Source: Cololabis saira (taxonomy: Eukaryota; Chordata; Actinopteri; Beloniformes; Belonidae). Taken from it: a stretch of DNA of 64,000 bases. The notes beneath the pieces were generated by a model, which ran no database searches, had not been told where the DNA came from, and saw nothing but the letters and a program-made list of their open reading frames with translations. The position numbers and the translations under genes are program-made. Below, piece by piece: positions 1 through 24,400 of the stretch. The DNA is taken from the NCBI RefSeq assembly GCF_033807715.1, contig NC_084607.1:18354441-18418440 (forward strand). Reading direction: 5' to 3'. Within the stretch, counting starts at the first letter, position 1; every line of letters begins with the position of its first letter.

Positions 1-873
1 GCGGCAATCCTAGAACCCGGTGGTGGACACCGGAAGTACAGGATGCCATCAGACTGAAGAAGGAGTCCTACCGGGATATGTTGGCCTGTGGGACTCCTGA
101 CGCAGTAGATAGGTACCGGCAGGCCAAGCGAGCCGCGGCTCGGGAGGTCCTGGGGGCAAAAACCCGGGTCTGGGAGGAGTTCGGGGAGGCCATTGAGGAA
201 GACTTTCGGTCGGCCTCAAGGAAACTCTGCCGGCACCGTTTATGGTGCTGGTGGGGGGCTGTTGACCTCGACTGGGGACATCATCGAACGGTGGAAGGAA
301 TACTTCGAGGATCTCCTCAACCCGACTGACATGCCTTCCACTGAGGAAGCAGAGAGTGGGGACTCTGGGATGTGCTCATCCATCACCCAAGCCAAGGTCA
401 CTGAGGTAGTTCGTAAGCTCCTCGGTGGCCGGGCACCGGGGGTGGATGAGATCCGCCCTGAGTACCGCAAGTCTCTGGATGTCGTAGGGCTGTCTTGGTT
501 GACACGCCTCTGCGACATTGCATGGAGGAAGGGGACAGTACCGCTGGAGTGGCAAACCGGGGGGGTGGTCCCTCTTTTTAAAAAGGGGGACCGCAGAGTG
601 TATTCCAACTACAGGGGGATCACACTTCTCAGCCTCCCCGGGAAAGTCTACGCCGGGGTACTGGAGAGGAGAATATGGCCGGTAGTTGAACCTCGGATTC
701 AGTAGGAACAATGCGGTTTTCGTCCCGGCCGTGGAACACTGGACCAGCTCTATACCCTCCGCGGGGTGCCTGAGGGTTCATGGGAATTTGCCCAACCAGT
801 CTACATGTGTTTTGTGGATCTGGAGAAGGCATTTGACCGTGTCCCTCGTGCCATTCTGTGGGGGGCGCTCAGT

Positions 874-1227
874 CAGTACGTTTACATGCAGCAAAGAGAT
901 CGAATTTCTGATCGTATCAGACATGCAGAAGATCGGATCACTTGTCTGAGTATACATGCTGTTCAGAGATCAGATAACTGGCCAGAGTGAACCCCCCCCC
1001 CAGAGTAAATTCTCCAGCATGCGCAGACTGCAACTTCCAATGTCCCCGTATACATGGCGTTAACAACCCGATTGCGAATGGGTTATCTAGGTTCTACAAC
1101 CCAATTACTAAATGTCCGACATAGGTCTGAACTAGATCGGGTTCAGGTGTTTACATGCAGTTTAAAAGTCCGAACGATGTCTTATACGATCAGTAACCCG
1201 ATTGAACTGCTGCATGTAAACGTACTG
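874..1227. mobile_element. 354-bp MITE nested in Rex3
   Basis: Perfect 20-bp terminal inverted repeats, CAGTACGTTTACATGCAGCA at 874-893 and its complement at 1208-1227, flanked by AGT at 871-873 and 1228-1230. The second Rex3 copy reads continuously across this site (near 32538), giving an independent empty site. There is no coding capacity. The 3-bp duplication fits PIF/Harbinger- or CACTA-like transposition, but AGT is not the usual TWA and the superfamily is unassigned. Confidence 0.85.
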
Positions 1228-2263
1228 AGTGAGTATGGAGTCCGGGGCCCTCTACTAAGGGCTGTCCGGTCTCTGTATGATCGGAGCAGGAGTTTGGTTC
1301 GCATTGCCAGCAGTAGATCAGACTTGCTCCCGGTGCATTTTGGACTCCGGCAGGGCTGCCCTTTGTCACCGGTCCTGTTCATAATTTTTATGGACAGGAT
1401 TTCTAGGCGCAGCCAGGGGCCGAAGGGGATCCGGTTTGGGAACCTCAGGATTTAATCTCTGCTTTTTGCCGATGACGTTGTCCTGTTGGGTTCATCGGAC
1501 CGGGACCTCCAGCATGTGCTGGGGCGGTTTGAGGCAGAGTGCGACGAGGCAGGGATGAGAATCAGCACCCCCAAAACCGAGGCCATGGTTCTCCACCGGG
1601 AAAGGGTGGCGTGCCTTCTCCGGGTGGGTGGAGAAGTCCTGCCTCAGGTGGAGGAGTTCAAGTATCTCGGGATCTTGTTCACGAGTGAGGGAACGATGGA
1701 GCGGGAGATTGACAGACGGATCGGTGCAGCGTCCGCAGTTATGCGGTCGATGTACCGGACCGTCGTGGTGAAGAAGGAGCTGAGTCGAAAGGCGAAGCTC
1801 TCGATTTACCAGTCAATCTACGCCCCTACCCTCACCTATGGTCATGAACTTTGGGTAGTGACCGAAAGGATGAGATCGCGGATACAAGCGGCCGAGATGA
1901 GTTTCCTCCGCAGGCTGGCTGGACGCTCCCTTAGAGATAGGGTGAGGAGTTCGGTCATCTGGGAGGAGCTCGGTGTCGAGCCGCTGCTCCTTCACATTGA
2001 GAGGAGTCAGCTGAGGTGGCTTGGGCATCTGTACCGGATGCCTCCTGGACGCCTCCCTAGGGAGGTGTTCCAGGCATGTCCCACCGGGAGGAGACCCCAG
2101 GGAAGACCCAGGACACGCTGGAGAGACTATGTCTCTCGGCTGGCCTGGGAACGTCTCGGACTCCCCTCGGAAGAGTCTGGAGGAAGTGTCTGGGGTGAAG
2201 GAAGTCTGGGCATCTCTGCTGAGACTGCTGCCCCCGCGACCCGGGAACGGATAAGCAGCGGAC

Positions 2264-2443
2264 GATGGATGGATGGATGGATGGATGGATGGATGGATGG
2301 ATGGATGGATGGATGGATGGATGGATGGATGGATGGATGGATGGATGGATGGATGGATGGATGGATGGATGGATGGATGGATGGATGGATGGATGGATGG
2401 ATGGATGGATGGATGGATGGATGGATGGATGGATGGATGGATG
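2264..2443 (+). repeat. (GATG)n array, about 45 units
   Basis: A 180-bp uninterrupted tetranucleotide array forming the 3' end of Rex3 copy 1. It is far longer than the ~7 units on the copy ending at 33494, so it has probably expanded after insertion. The apparent MDGW/IHPS ORFs across it are artefacts. Confidence 0.97.
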
Positions 2444-3070
2444 ATCACTGTGGAGCTTGATGGATAATTGACAGTATATAGACAACGTGACCGAAAGTTA
2501 GATGCAAATCCATCATTGTCATCATCGCACAAGCTATTTCGCCTTTCGCGCACAAATCAATTATGTGATTGAGGTTATAGCAACGAGAGTAGGCTGCGAG
2601 TGGCTCAAATAACACTAATAAATAACATAAAATAAACAACGTTAACGAATGAAACAAATTAATTTAACAAATTAATCGCTTGACCATTATATTGCTGTGG
2701 AGGGAGAGAATGTTGCTGACAGACTGCGTCCCAATCCCGTGCCTCTCTCTTGAAAGATGCGCCCACAGACTCCAACTATCTGACTTGGCTTGCTTTGTGT
2801 TTGTTTTGTAAAGACCTTGTTTGAGGTTCTTTTCCACATCATTGATTTGCATCTTGTCGCTAGACTACACCCCAATCCCGGAGTGTTTTTTTTTAGCCGC
2901 CCACTCCCGCCCGCAGCAAAGTTCAAACCGCCCCCTCCCGCAAGATTTACGTTGGGTCCCACGGAACCCAATCTCAATGCAGCCCTCTAGTACAACATTT
3001 TTCCAAAGCTGTGATTGGATGTTGTGCTGCCATGCAGCTTATTAACATTCTTACTTTGTCATTTATCCAG
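2444..3070 (+). other. Intronic sequence before the first visible rnf213 exon
   Basis: No coding sequence or recognisable element. It ends in a splice acceptor (ATTTATCCAG) at 3061-3070. It is inferred to be the 3' end of an intron that also contains the Rex3 copy. Confidence 0.5.
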
Positions 3071-15998
<12,928 letters not shown>

Positions 15999-16675
15999 AG
16001 ACCAAACACAAAAATAGCTCTTTTGTCTGCCTTCGTTATTTCCTGTGATTCAAACCCTCGGATACAGTTTGTCTTGAACTGCACGACTGACGTATCATGT
16101 ATTTGCACGTATTTATGCTGAAGACATGTGCCTTTAAAAGGTCTGAGTGCCACAGAATAAGCGTGTAGTTAATCGGAAAAAAAATGTGAATGTTTGATGT
16201 TTTGTCTTATTGTTTTCTATAAGAATCAACACGTACAAAGGTTATGTGCTGTTGATTTGTATTTGGCTTGCACTTCTTTACTCACAATGTGAATTGAAAA
16301 ACAAACAAAAAAAATCTGTTTTTGCTCAGGTACGAAATGTGGATTAGATGTGGTGTTGACAAATGAGACTGCTCTATTAAGCTCTCAAGAATAATGTTTC
16401 TCAATCATTTTTGTCATTTGCATCTTAAATCAGTGTTTACTGAGCATTTCTCCTTCTGCTATTCTGTCAGATCTCATTTGTTTTTGTGCCTTTATTCCAT
16501 TTTTATATTTGCTGTTCTGCATTCCAGGTTTTTGACTTTGTTTCTTTTTTTGTAACTATTCTTAAGATTATGTCATAGTAAAACATACTTTCATTTATAC
16601 ATTTATTCTTTTTTTTGTCGGTGGATGGTAATGTATGCGGATATCAATAAATCATGTATGCTTTTTCCAGCTTTG
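15999..16675 (+). other. rnf213: 3' UTR and poly(A) signal of upstream rnf213
   Basis: Follows the TGA at 15996-15998 without a clear intron. The best poly(A) signal is AATAAA at 16646-16651, with T/GT-rich sequence following; earlier weaker variants are present. The exact cleavage site cannot be read from sequence. Confidence 0.6.
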
Positions 16676-18530
16676 CTTTGTTCTCACTCAGTAACACAAA
16701 TGTGGCATTTTTTCATGTCGGTTGTTTCTCAGTTCTGACCTTTTGACAATTATTTGTTTGTACCGTTACATATTTCATATGCTGAACGTGTACCTTCCTT
16801 ATCTGATGATCCAGGCAGTTTAACTGAACCTTCTGAGAAATCCTTCATAGCATTGATAGAAAAGGCCATGCAGAATAAAAATGAATATGACCCAAGTAGG
16901 TGATAGGATATGGCATCTCTATCAGTGAAGTAAACGTCACTAACAGATGAATAATGCATTTAAATCCCTGTAGATGCCATTATCGGATACAATTGATCCA
17001 AACTTTGTGTTTTGCTACCAAACTTGTGTTTTGGGGTATGATATGATGAAATCTCCTGCGATCATGATCTCACAAATCTTAAATCAATCCAGCTGCCATG
17101 CAAAATAAAGTGGTAATTTGTTCCACTATGAACTGAGCTCCAGACTGGGACATTTTGTTCTTCATTTGTTCTTGGACTTGTTTTTAGTTAATTATTTTAT
17201 TTAATTTTTTTTTTACTTTGTCCTTTCTAAGGCACAGTTTGGGTCTTATGTTGCCACAATAGTACAAATGTCACCATACACATAATCCTTTGCCTTGCTA
17301 GATTATAAAAATATTCATGTATAACATTTAAAGAAGAAGAGATGTGGGCAATACAGTTATCTTAGTTTGTACACACGTTGTGTAAGTAAAAGCCTATACT
17401 CATTTTAGCAATACGGTTTACTGCCTTTAGACACGTATTAACAACCTTTTAATAACTAAACAAGCATCTTCAACCCCAAGTGTAAGGAGAGATGAGACAG
17501 ACAGAACTTTAATAATCTTTAAAATTAAAAATGCTACAATATCTCTGGAGAAAAAAAGCCTACAACTAACCTGCTTTATCCCATCTGTGATACTGATAGC
17601 AACATGCCTTTGCTTATGTTTTCATTATTGATTAAACAAAGATTTCTGCATTGAAATGGATGGATGCAGAATAGGTCGACATAAGGGTCAGATCCCATCT
17701 TAGTTTCTACCAAGAGATTGTTGCTATTGTAATATATGTTTCTTCTTTCTCAATTCATCTATACAGATCAGTAAAACATCTCAGCTTAGCTTAATCAAGA
17801 TTTGGGATTGTTCTTTTGGAACCAAATTAACTATATAAACAACTAAAGTTAAAGATGTCATATAGGGCGCTACATTTTGATATTGCTTGTAGAATACACG
17901 TGAATACACAAGTGTATAAAAGGTGTATAACAAAAAGAAAGCAAAAGATCTGAAAAAGAAGAAGAGGCCAGCCCAAAGGAAAGGTGAGTGATACTGACAG
18001 CCTGTTCTGTTTACTGTGAATGTCATGTGTGGTGGAAATAAAAGGTCTACACACACCCTTCTGATTAAAACTGGATAAAAGTCATCTGTTCCTGTACTAT
18101 TTCTTGAATGTTTAGAGTTGCGATCTGTTGAGAGCCATGGACCACAAAGATGGTGAGAGGAGAAGGAAAGGAGCTAAAGGAATTTCTGGCAGGTTCAGGT
18201 CTCTTCTTGCATGTGACTACCATCACTTTTCTGCACACATCTGGGATGTGAAGTAGTTTACCAAGAAATAAACTTATACATATAATATAATATATAATAT
18301 AATATAATATAAATAAAGCAAGTGTTATACTGTCCAACTTTCCTTATTTTATTCAGAACACTTTTTTTTTCCCTCTTCGGAGTGGGCCCCCCCGGAGCAG
18401 TGGGCCCGGGGCGGCCGCCCCCCCCGCCTGCTCCGCTAGTGCCCTAATATCTTCTGAAGGACTCCAAATGACACCAAACTTGCCTGGGTGAGTATACGAC
18501 CATAAAAAATGCTGGTCCAGGTTGTAAAAA
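16676..18530. other. Intergenic region without recognised features
   Basis: AT-rich unique-looking sequence. It includes an imperfect AT tract at 18278-18312 and a GC-rich patch at 18380-18430. The short open frames have no recognisable domains. It lies immediately downstream of the first rnf213 copy. Confidence 0.5.
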
Positions 18531-18546
18531 AACGAACTTTCCCTTT

Positions 18547-19297
18547 AAGTTTAAATTCCTGCAAATTAGAGAATGGGTCAAAGAGAATTCCAAAGACATT
18601 TTCCCAGACATTCCAGAAGAAACCCCTTTTGAAAATCATCTATATCACAAGCAACGCAAAACAACACAAGGACTAATATCTTCTATATACGCTATAATCA
18701 ATGGCAATCTACCTGTTTATGATAAGACATCTAAAAAAGGAAAGTGGGAAAAAGACATGTGCTGTGTTTATGAGGAGGAGGACTGGCATTCTTTACTGGA
18801 GCAGGTACAGACTGTGTTAATATCAACAAAACATAGGCAAATACAATTCAATTTATTGCACAGAACATACTACACCCCTCACAGATTGCATACATTTGAC
18901 AACAGCATTTCTTCAAGATGTCAGAGGTGTAAAGTGGCAGAAGGCGATCTCTTGCACATGTTTTGGAGCTGCCCAGTGATAGGAAAACTTTGGGAAGACA
19001 TTATTGCATTAACTTCTAGGATAACAGGATGCCAAATTGAGCAGAACCCAAAACTTTGGATTTTGGGGGATACAAGGTCTGTTAATGTGGACAATTGCCA
19101 GCACAGCAGTGAAGAAATGCATCCTAATTAATTGGAAATCAGAAGCTTGTACATCGCTGAGGCACTGGATTAATGAGCTAGTGTCTTACTGTACACCTGA
19201 AAAGATATTATACAATGTAAGAAAGAAACCTGGAACCTTCCAGAAAATTTGGGGGCCCTTTATGGATCTTCTGCCTTCTCTGGACATGACCACGTGA
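18547..19297 (+). pseudogene. Tx1/L1-like LINE ORF2 C-terminal fragment
   Basis: One frame is open from about 18547 to 19131 and reads IQFNLLHRTYYTPHRLH, then CQRCKVAEGDLLHMFWSCP, the Cys-Cys-His-Cys knuckle at the C-terminus of L1/Tx1-group ORF2. A frameshift near 19100 moves the reading to the next frame, which ends at 19297. The endonuclease and reverse transcriptase are missing, so this is a 5'-truncated dead copy. An L2-like LINE is inserted directly downstream. Confidence 0.85.
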
Positions 19298-19617
19298 GAT
19301 GACTCTTCCTGGACCAAATCAATTCAATTTCAATTCAATTCAATTTTATTTATATAGCGTCTAATACAACAGAGTTGTCTCTAGACGCTTTCCAGAGACC
19401 CATACCCAGAACATGACCCCCGAGCAGTTATTACATAAACAATGGCAGGTAAAAACTCCCCTAGTGGGAGAAAAACCTTAAGCCAAACAGTGGCAAGGAA
19501 AAACTCCCCTTTAGGAGGGAAGAAACCTTGAGCAGGACCAGGCTCATAAGGGGGGACCCTCCTGCCGAGGGCCAGACTGGTGGGTCAGGGACGGCAACAG
19601 CACAGCAGGCAGGTGGA

Positions 19618-20016
19618 AGCAGCAACGGGATTACCAGGGGTGGGGACCGCAGGCCAGCACGCAGCTCCCGAAGCTCCGGGCCCAATCAGCAAGTCCCAGG
19701 TTGGGGTGCAGGGTCAGGGAAAGACTTGTGCTCCGTAATGCAAGCTACAAGCCACCCACGACCACCTGCAGAGAGAGAAAAGGGAGGAGAAGGGGGGCCA
19801 GCAACGGGATGACCAGGGGTGGGGACCGCAGGCCAGCACGCAGCTCCCGAAGCTCCGGCCCAATCAGCAAGTCCCAGGTTGGGGTGCAGGGTCAGGGAAA
19901 GACTTGTGCTCCGTAATGCAAGCTACAAGCCACCCACGACCACCTGCAGGTTCCGGTGTCCGGCAAAGGATGCTGCAACATGGACAAAAGAGAGAAAAGG
20001 GAGGAGAAGGGGGGGC
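19618..20016 (-). repeat. Tandem duplication (~200 bp) in the L2-like 3' UTR
   Basis: The segment starting AGCAACGGGATTACCAGG near 19618 recurs from about 19799 with nearly identical sequence, each copy ending in a GGGAGGAGAAGGGGGGCC block. The second unit carries an extra ~37 bp. A local duplication inside the element. Confidence 0.8.
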
Positions 20017-20105
20017 CAGCACAAGAAACTACAGGAGCGACTCTGACACACTAAAGTTTACACTACCTAGAGATTTACCAACACCAGCTAGAGGTTTACT
20101 AAACA

Positions 20106-23100
20106 CTAACTATAGGCTTTACTAAACAGAAATGTTTTAAGTTTAGTTTTAAAGGTGGAGGTGGTGTCAGCCTCCTTAACCCAGATTTGAAGTTGGTTCC
20201 ATAGTAGTGGTGCCTGATAGCAGAACGCCCGCCCTCCAAATCTACATTTAGATACTCTAGGAACTACGAGTAAACCTGCACTCTGAGAACGGAGAGCTCT
20301 GACAGGAACATAAGGCACTATCAGGTCTTGCAAATGATGCGGAGCTAAGCCGTTTTGGGCTTTATACGCAAGTAATAAAATTTTAAATTGGATTCTGAAT
20401 TTTACGGGTAACCAATGGAGCGACGCTAACACTGGAGAAACGTGGTCTCTCCTGCTAATTCCTGTCAGTACTCGTGCTGCTGCATTTTGGATCAGCTGGA
20501 GCCTATTCAGCAAATTACTTGGACATCCTGCTAACAACACATTACAGTAATCTAGTCTAGAAGATACAAACGCATGAACTAGTTTTTCTGCATCACTCTG
20601 CGAGAGGATTTTCCTAATCTTTGCAATATTACGGAGATGGAAAAAGGCTATTTTACAAACCTGATTGACATATGGTTTAAACGACAAATCCTGATCGAAA
20701 ATAACACCAAGGTTTCTCACAGTTGCACTGGAAGCCATCGCAACACCATCTAATCCCTTCCTAAGATGCTCTGGACCAACAATGATAACCTCTGTTTTAT
20801 CTGAATTTAGAAGCAGGAAATTTCTGGACATCCAGTCCTTGATGTCCCTAAGACATGCCTGAAGTTTAACTAACGGTTCTATTTCATCCGGCTTCATAGA
20901 CAAGTAGAGCTGCGTATCATCAGCATAACAATGAAAGTGTATGCCGTGATTCTGGATTATACTTCCCAACGGCTGCATGTATAAACTGAACAAGATTGGC
21001 CCTAGCACTGAACCCTGCGGAACACCATAACAGACCCTTGACTGTTCTGAAGAAACCTCATGTACATGAACAAACTGGAACCTGTCAGATAGGTATGATT
21101 TAAACCAACATAGAGCTGTCCCTTTAATCCCAACAACATGCTCTAACCTGTGCAGTAAAATGCCATGATCTATAGTGTCAAAAGCAGCACTGAGGTCCAG
21201 TAGAACCAGTATGGACACTAATCCCTTATCTGAGGCCATAAGGAGGTGATTCGTGACTCGAACCAGTGCTGTCTCTGTGCTATGATGCATTCTGAACCCT
21301 GACTGAAAGACTTCAAACAGATCATTTCTATACAAATAGTCACATAACTGGCTTGAAACTGCCTTTTCCAGAATTTTAGACACAAATGGAAGGTTGGAAA
21401 TTGGTCTATAATTAGCTAAGGTGTCTGGGTCAAGAGAAGGTTTTTTAAGTAAAGGTTTAATTACTGCGACTTTGAAAACCTGTGGTACATATCCTAAACT
21501 TAGGGATAGGTTAATTTGGTCCAGTATTGTCGTACCAATAAGAGAAAAAATATGTTTGAATAGTCGAGTCGGGATGGGGTCTAACATACATGTGGTTGAC
21601 TTAGCTCTATTGACGAGTGAGGTCAGCTCAGGGAGGTCTATAGGATCAAAACAGTCTAGAGATAAGTCAGAGCGTAGGGAAGTCGCTAAAGCTGAAGAAA
21701 CACCTACAACCGGCTGGTTGATTTCTTCTCTAATTCTCGCGATTTTACTGTTGAAGAAGCTCATAAAGTCCTCACTACTGAGAGCTGCAGGAATGCACGG
21801 CTCAACAGAGTTGTGACTCTTTGTCAGCCTGGCTACAGTGCTGAACAGAAAACGTGGGTTACTTTTGTTATCCTCTATCAACGTTGAATAATAAGCTGTT
21901 CTGGCTTTGCGAATGGCTTTTTTATATACTATTAGAATATCTTTCCATTCACGATAAGAGTCTACAGACCTACAAGAGTACCACTTCCTTTCCATTTTAC
22001 GCACGTTTTGTTTCAACATGCGGATATCTGAATTATACCAGGGAGTTAAGCTCCTGTGGCTAGAAACCCTCCTTTTCAAAGGAGCAACTTCATCTAAAGC
22101 TGAATGCAACAAATCAGCAGTGTTACTAGCAAGGAAATCAACATCTGCAGAGGTAGAACCCAGGTCACTGGCCTCGACTACATCACTATTTCGCACTGTC
22201 GTAAGATAAGCAATGGCCTCCCTAAATTTAACAATAACTTCATCAGACAAACATCTGCTAAAATAATACCTCCTATTTTGCATTTCAACATCAACAAAAT
22301 TAAATTCAAACGTTATTAAGTAATGGTCGGATAAAAGGGAGTTTACAGGTGACACCAACAGACCATCAGTTTCAACACCGTAGGTGAGAACGAGATCGAG
22401 AGTATGATTAAAACAGTGCGTCGGTTTATCCACTTTTTGTGAGATACCCATTGATTCTAGAAGAGAATCGAAGGCTAATTTAAGATTATCGCTTTCAACA
22501 TCCATATGAATGTTAAAATCACCCACTATGATGAATTTATCTGTGCTGATCAATAATCCAGAAAGGAAATCTGAAAATTCAGACAAAAACTCTAGATAAG
22601 CACCAGCAGGGGGCCGATACACTACCACTAACACAACTGGCTTCTCTGATTTCCAGCTCGGAAATTTCAGACCAAGCATGAGGCTTTCAAATGTATTATA
22701 GTTGCACTTAGGTTCAATTTTTGTTTGGAGACCGGAGTTATAAATTGCTGCGACTCCTCCGCCTCGGCCCGTGCTTCTAGGAATGTGATGATTAAAGTAG
22801 CCGGGTGGAGTTGATTCATTCAAACTAACATACTCTTCCTCCTGTAACCATGTTTCTGTTAAGCAGAAAATATCACTCCTGCTCTCTGTAATTATATCAT
22901 TTACTAACAGAGACTTAGAGCTTAATGATCGTATATTTAGTAGTCCGCATCTAATTTTTCGGTCTGTAATTGGTACCAAATGTACATTGGTTTTAATTTT
23001 TACAAGGTTATCTTGGTTAACGCCTCTATAACGCTGCACCTGGTGAACTTTTGGAGGGCGGGGAACTGCAACCACTTCTATTTTGTTAGGCACCTGGCCA

Positions 23101-23228
23101 GAGTCGCCAATATCATGTAATCCTACAGTTTTAGAGTCGCTAATTACATAATGCAATCCTACAGTTTTGTTGGCAGGCGTTGGTCCTCGAGAAGCAGCAG
23201 AGAAGTGTGTTAAACTACAGCTCTGCAT
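20106..23228 (-). CDS. L2-like LINE ORF2: endonuclease-reverse transcriptase, 1040 aa
   Basis: Open from ATG at 23228 to the stop at 20106. The N-terminal third is an APE-type endonuclease, with LNIRSL, CLTETWL, GDFNIH, and SDHYLITFEF as the catalytic SDH. The reverse transcriptase follows, with ANYRPISNLPFVSKILEK, VLLDLSAAFDTIDH, YGVPQGSVLGPILFSLY and the active-site YADDTQLY near residue 768 (20917-20928). Length and domain order fit L2/CR1-clade ORF2. It starts 22 bases after the ORF1 stop, so re-initiation is plausible. No inactivating change is visible. Confidence 0.9.
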   Translation of the reverse strand: MQSCSLTHFSAASRGPTPANKTVGLHYVISDSKTVGLHDIGDSGQVPNKIEVVAVPRPPKVHQVQRYRGVNQDNLVKIKTNVHLVPITDRKIRCGLLNIRSLSSKSLLVNDIITESRSDIFCLTETWLQEEEYVSLNESTPPGYFNHHIPRSTGRGGGVAAIYNSGLQTKIEPKCNYNTFESLMLGLKFPSWKSEKPVVLVVVYRPPAGAYLEFLSEFSDFLSGLLISTDKFIIVGDFNIHMDVESDNLKLAFDSLLESMGISQKVDKPTHCFNHTLDLVLTYGVETDGLLVSPVNSLLSDHYLITFEFNFVDVEMQNRRYYFSRCLSDEVIVKFREAIAYLTTVRNSDVVEASDLGSTSADVDFLASNTADLLHSALDEVAPLKRRVSSHRSLTPWYNSDIRMLKQNVRKMERKWYSCRSVDSYREWKDILIVYKKAIRKARTAYYSTLIEDNKSNPRFLFSTVARLTKSHNSVEPCIPAALSSEDFMSFFNSKIARIREEINQPVVGVSSALATSLRSDLSLDCFDPIDLPELTSLVNRAKSTTCMLDPIPTRLFKHIFSLIGTTILDQINLSLSLGYVPQVFKVAVIKPLLKKPSLDPDTLANYRPISNLPFVSKILEKAVSSQLCDYLYRNDLFEVFQSGFRMHHSTETALVRVTNHLLMASDKGLVSILVLLDLSAAFDTIDHGILLHRLEHVVGIKGTALCWFKSYLSDRFQFVHVHEVSSEQSRVCYGVPQGSVLGPILFSLYMQPLGSIIQNHGIHFHCYADDTQLYLSMKPDEIEPLVKLQACLRDIKDWMSRNFLLLNSDKTEVIIVGPEHLRKGLDGVAMASSATVRNLGVIFDQDLSFKPYVNQVCKIAFFHLRNIAKIRKILSQSDAEKLVHAFVSSRLDYCNVLLAGCPSNLLNRLQLIQNAAARVLTGISRRDHVSPVLASLHWLPVKFRIQFKILLLAYKAQNGLAPHHLQDLIVPYVPVRALRSQSAGLLVVPRVSKCRFGGRAFCYQAPLLWNQLQIWVKEADTTSTFKTKLKTFLFSKAYS

Positions 23229-23249
23229 CCTGGCCTGGACCCTGCATTG

Positions 23250-24133
23250 TCAGGGGGAGTGTCTAATAACATTGGCCAGATTTCTAGACATAAGAGCTGC
23301 ACCATCCCGGGTGGGATGAATGCCGTCCCTTCTAATCAGACCGGGCTTTCCCCAGAATGTCTCCCAGTTGTCAATAAAATCCACGTCGTTTTCTGAACAC
23401 CACTGAGACAACCAGCGGCGGAGCGAGAGCATGCGACTAAACATGTCATCGCTGGTCAGATTGGGGAGGGGACCAGAAAAACCTACGGAGTCCGACATGG
23501 TTTTGGCGTAGTTACACACCGAGACAATATTCATTTTAGTTACTTCCGACTGGCGAAGACGGGAGTCGTTAGCTCCGACATTGATGATAACTTTACCATA
23601 TTTACGATTACCCTTTGCCAGTAGCTTCAAATTTGCTTCTATGTCGCCCGCTCTGGCCCCCGGGATGCACCTAACTAAGGTCTCTGGAGTCGGCCTCACA
23701 TGTCTCACAATAGAGTCTCCAATCACCAGGGTCGGTTTCTCAACAGATGTGTCGCTGAGTGGGGAAAAACGGTTAGACACATGAAGCGGGTGGTGGTGTT
23801 CTGTGAGCCCTTTAAGACTACACTTCCTCCAACCGTCACCCAGCGGTTCTGACTGGCCTGACTGGCCGGCTGCTCGGGAGCTGCAGGGGAGCGGCTACGC
23901 TCAGCTGCTAAGGGCCGGTCCGCCGCTAGCTTAGCCTGGTTAGCTGAGGAGGCTCTCGGACTATGGTTTAGTTGGCCGAACCGGACCTCTAACTGACTGA
24001 GCCTCGCCTCCAGCCCTGCAAATAAGCTACACTTTAAGCACTTACCGTCTTCACTAAAGGAGGCAGAGGAATAACTAAACATTTCACACACTGAGCAACG
24101 AAGAGGTGAAGCGGTGGGAGCCGGACAGGCCAT
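23250..24133 (-). pseudogene. L2-like LINE ORF1: zinc-finger plus SGNH esterase, frameshifted
   Basis: Two overlapping frames. The first (24133 down to 23723) starts MACPAPTASPLRC and has paired Cys motifs (CSVC and CLKC). The second (23780 down to 23250) contains an SGNH/GDSL-type esterase: VIGDSIVRH (Ser block), VGANDSR, and DGIHPTRDG (Asp-His block). Both frames are open through 23723-23780, so a single one-base shift there separates them. Esterase-bearing ORF1 is typical of CR1/L2-type LINEs. The shift presumably disables this copy's ORF1 unless it is an assembly error. Confidence 0.8.
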
Positions 24134-24400
24134 GCTAGGATGCTAACGGAGGCTAACGGACAGAAAATGTATCGGTGATTGGTGACAGTGAAAGTTACGG
24201 AAGAGAAAATGAGCGAGTGTTGAAATAAAGACAGAAATGTACCAGATATAGTGCTATTTTACCAGAAAACAGTCTAAGTTTTAGATAAAAAGTCGGGAGA
24301 GATCTGAGCCTGCACGCCGTGCAGCAGCAACAGACCGCAACACCAGGAAGTGACGCGATGCGTGACGCAGTACGTTACCCAATCAGCAAGCCTTCAGAGT

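Larger units (their letters stand above)
1..2443 (+). mobile_element. Rex3 (RTE-clade) LINE, 3' part, defective
   Basis: Non-LTR retrotransposon whose 5' part lies outside the window; base 1 corresponds to about 31634 of the second Rex3 copy. The reverse-transcriptase reading is broken: it has a stop near 702, a 354-bp MITE at 874-1227, and an in-frame TAA at 1453-1455 just before the catalytic FADD (1465-1476). The C-terminal half is open from 1486 into the tail. The element ends in a long GATG array, the hallmark of Rex3, whose 3' UTR is essentially this repeat. It presumably lies in an upstream intron of the first rnf213 gene. Family assignment comes from the protein and the tail; inactivity is seen directly. 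Confidence 0.9.
19317..24400 (-). mobile_element. L2-clade (Maui-like) LINE, near full length
   Basis: A ~5.1-kb non-LTR retrotransposon read right to left: GC-rich 5' UTR (about 24400-24134), ORF1 with a zinc-finger-like N-terminus and SGNH esterase, ORF2 with endonuclease and reverse transcriptase, a long 3' UTR, and a terminal ATTCA-type repeat at 19317-19345. ORF2 is fully open; ORF1 carries one frameshift. The L2/CR1-type tail and ADDTQLY active site support the clade. I could not identify a target duplication. It separates the L1-like fragment from sequence at 24400-24890 that may be that fragment's 3' UTR. Confidence 0.85.

Noticed and set aside
2264..2553. Long ORFs reading poly-MDGW or poly-HPSI
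   Set aside because: Pure translation of the GATG array at the end of Rex3.
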